Shown piece by piece: positions 6,655 through 7,164 of a stretch of 7,164 nucleotides of DNA. Each line of letters starts with the position of its first letter. Positions within the stretch are counted from its first letter, which is position 1. Location of the stretch: assembly GCA_045542375.1 (NCBI GenBank), contig JAZQKW010000006.1:1-7164 (forward strand), in the 5' to 3' direction. This DNA is from Eshraghiella sp045542375 (GTDB lineage Bacteria > Bacillota > Clostridia > Lachnospirales > Lachnospiraceae). The translations under genes were made by a program, and so were the position numbers. The notes below the pieces were generated by a model. The model was not told the origin of the DNA and did no database searches. It saw nothing but the letters and a program-made list of their open reading frames with translations.

Positions 6655-6683
6655 ATTATATAACATTATTAAGGAAATGTCAC
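6655..6683 (-). promoter_or_regulatory. Sigma-A promoter of the FliD-like gene
   Basis: On the minus strand GTGACA (6678-6683, five of six to TTGACA), a 17-bp spacer and a perfect TATAAT (6655-6660) form the best promoter in the window. Transcription would start near 6648, giving a leader of about 80 bases that contains the twin GAAATTTC repeat and the Shine-Dalgarno site. No sigma-28-type TAAA/GCCGATAA pair is visible here, which is unusual for a late flagellar gene. Confidence 0.65.
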
Positions 6684-6692
6684 GAATTTTCT

Positions 6693-6706
6693 TTGAAATA
6701 TTTCAA
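6693..6706. repeat. 14-bp perfect palindrome upstream of the FliD-like promoter
   Basis: TTGAAATATTTCAA is a perfect palindrome placed about ten bases upstream of the -35 box. An outer pair, CGAATT (6683-6688) and AATTCG (6705-6710), brackets it. This is a typical position and form for an activator or repressor site, but no protein can be named. Confidence 0.4.
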
Positions 6707-6920
6707 TTCGTAAAGCGGTATGCTGTATCATAATGTGCATTAGAGAATGATAAACGCTTGTTGATTGGATTTGAGAAAATCATAAGCTTTATTCGTCGTT
6801 TTGTTGAAATATCTTTGGCTTTTATAAAGTTACATGTCATTCCAGGGTTTTTATGGACACGCAGTCATCTATATCAAAAAATCTATTTTGTCATAGAAAC
6901 AGTGCAATATGCTTATAAAA

Positions 6921-6991
6921 CGACGGTCTGCAAAAACTCCTCGCTTGTTCTATTGTGGAAACAAGCTTCGTCGGACATTTGCAGACCGTCG
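6921..6991. other. Central hairpin of the long palindrome
   Basis: The 14-base perfect arms CGACGGTCTGCAAA (6921-6934) and their complement (6978-6991) enclose a second hairpin, GCTTGTT (6943-6949) with AACAAGC (6960-6966). This core is richer in G+C than the surrounding arms and would be the most stable part of any transcript from either strand. No U run directly follows it, so it is not a simple intrinsic terminator. Confidence 0.65.
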
Positions 6992-7082
6992 GCATATATT
7001 GCCCTGTTTCTAAGGCAAAATTCACGATTTTTTTCAAAGCTTCCTACGTGTCCCTAAACACCCCGAAATGGTATGTGACATT

Positions 7083-7112
7083 TTTATAAAAGACAAACAA
7101 TAGGCTTTTCAA
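7083..7112 (-). promoter_or_regulatory. Possible inward-facing promoter in the right arm of the palindrome
   Basis: On the minus strand TTGAAA (7107-7112), an 18-bp spacer and TATAAA (7083-7088) each match the sigma-A boxes at five of six positions. Transcription would start near 7076 and run into the palindrome toward the FliD-like gene. The mirror copy in the left arm has a shorter gap (TTGAAA 6804-6809 and TATAAA 6823-6828, 13 bp), though TTGTTG at 6801-6806 gives a 16-bp spacing. Chance matches are common in such AT-rich DNA. Confidence 0.3.
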
Positions 7113-7164
7113 CAAAACGTAGTTAGAAAGCTATGATTTTTCTCAACCACAATCAACAATCGTT

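Larger units (their letters stand above)
6753..7164. repeat. Long imperfect palindrome (foldback/MITE-like element or structured RNA locus)
   Basis: The stretch from 6753 to the window end reads nearly the same on both strands. Exact inverted blocks, all in register, include: 6921-6934 with 6978-6991 (14 bp); 6894-6902 with 7004-7012 (9 bp); 6885-6890 with 7016-7021; 6855-6861 with 7047-7053, continuing at two mismatches to 6845 and 7063; and 6797-6809 with 7107-7119 (13 bp). The outermost AACG (6753-6756) matches CGTT (7161-7164). Short indels and mismatches separate the blocks; by eye about three quarters of arm positions match. The right end may run beyond the window, so target-site duplications cannot be checked. 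No credible gene lies in it. It could be a foldback or MITE-like mobile element, two IS ends head to head, or a locus for a long hairpin RNA. Confidence 0.8.

Noticed and set aside
6758..7057. A 99-codon plus-strand open frame in the gene-free region
   Set aside because: It lies wholly inside the long palindrome, has no recognisable domain and has no ribosome site before its first codon; it is best explained as chance.
6753..7164. CRISPR array or tandem repeat array
   Set aside because: The repetition here is a single inverted pair of long arms; there are no regularly spaced direct repeats.
6753..7164. Invertible promoter switch flanked by inverted repeats
   Set aside because: There is essentially no unique DNA between the two arms to be inverted, and no recombinase gene in the window.

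Overview
This AT-rich window looks like chromosomal DNA from a motile low-GC Firmicute, most likely a Lachnospiraceae-type Clostridium relative (Roseburia/Butyrivibrio/Agathobacter kind). The clues are strong AAGGAG-type ribosome binding sites, A/T-rich codon choice, DUF3880/CgeB-like glycosyltransferases and a divergent flagellar-cap (FliD-like) protein. The taxonomic call is an inference; no rRNA or other marker gene is present.

Region 1 (37-4713) is a glycosyltransferase island. Two tandem genes on the minus strand (1216-2373, then 37-1200) and one on the plus strand (3553-4713) encode three colinear paralogues of 385-387 residues. Each has a DUF3880-type N-terminal half and a CgeB/Glyco_trans_1_2-type C-terminal half. 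The plus-strand copy is preceded, with a 2-bp gap, by a GT2 glycosyltransferase with a C-terminal TPR region (2495-3550). The two gene pairs diverge from a 121-bp intergenic region that appears to hold two back-to-back sigma-A-type promoters whose -35 boxes touch.

Region 2 (4714-6568) holds a small ECF-like sigma factor (GTG start at 4779) and, convergent to it, a FliD-like gene (ATG start at 6568, chosen from a perfect Shine-Dalgarno sequence). The stop codons of the two genes share the palindrome TTAA. The intrinsic terminator of the FliD-like gene is a 13-bp perfect stem plus a six-U tract that lies inside the last codons of the sigma gene.

Region 3 (6569-7164) has no convincing gene. Its proximal part carries a good sigma-A promoter for the FliD-like gene (GTGACA-17-TATAAT), a palindrome upstream of it, and a hairpin-forming repeat in the 5' leader. 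The distal part, 6753 to the window end, is one very long imperfect palindrome. Arms of about 200 bases match each other along nearly their whole length and centre on a GC-richer hairpin. It is the least explained object in the window; a foldback/MITE-like element or a structured non-coding RNA locus are the leading readings.

The simplest functional model is that the glycosyltransferases decorate a surface polymer, probably flagellin given the FliD-like neighbour, and that the sigma factor is a local regulator. Both points are inferred from context.
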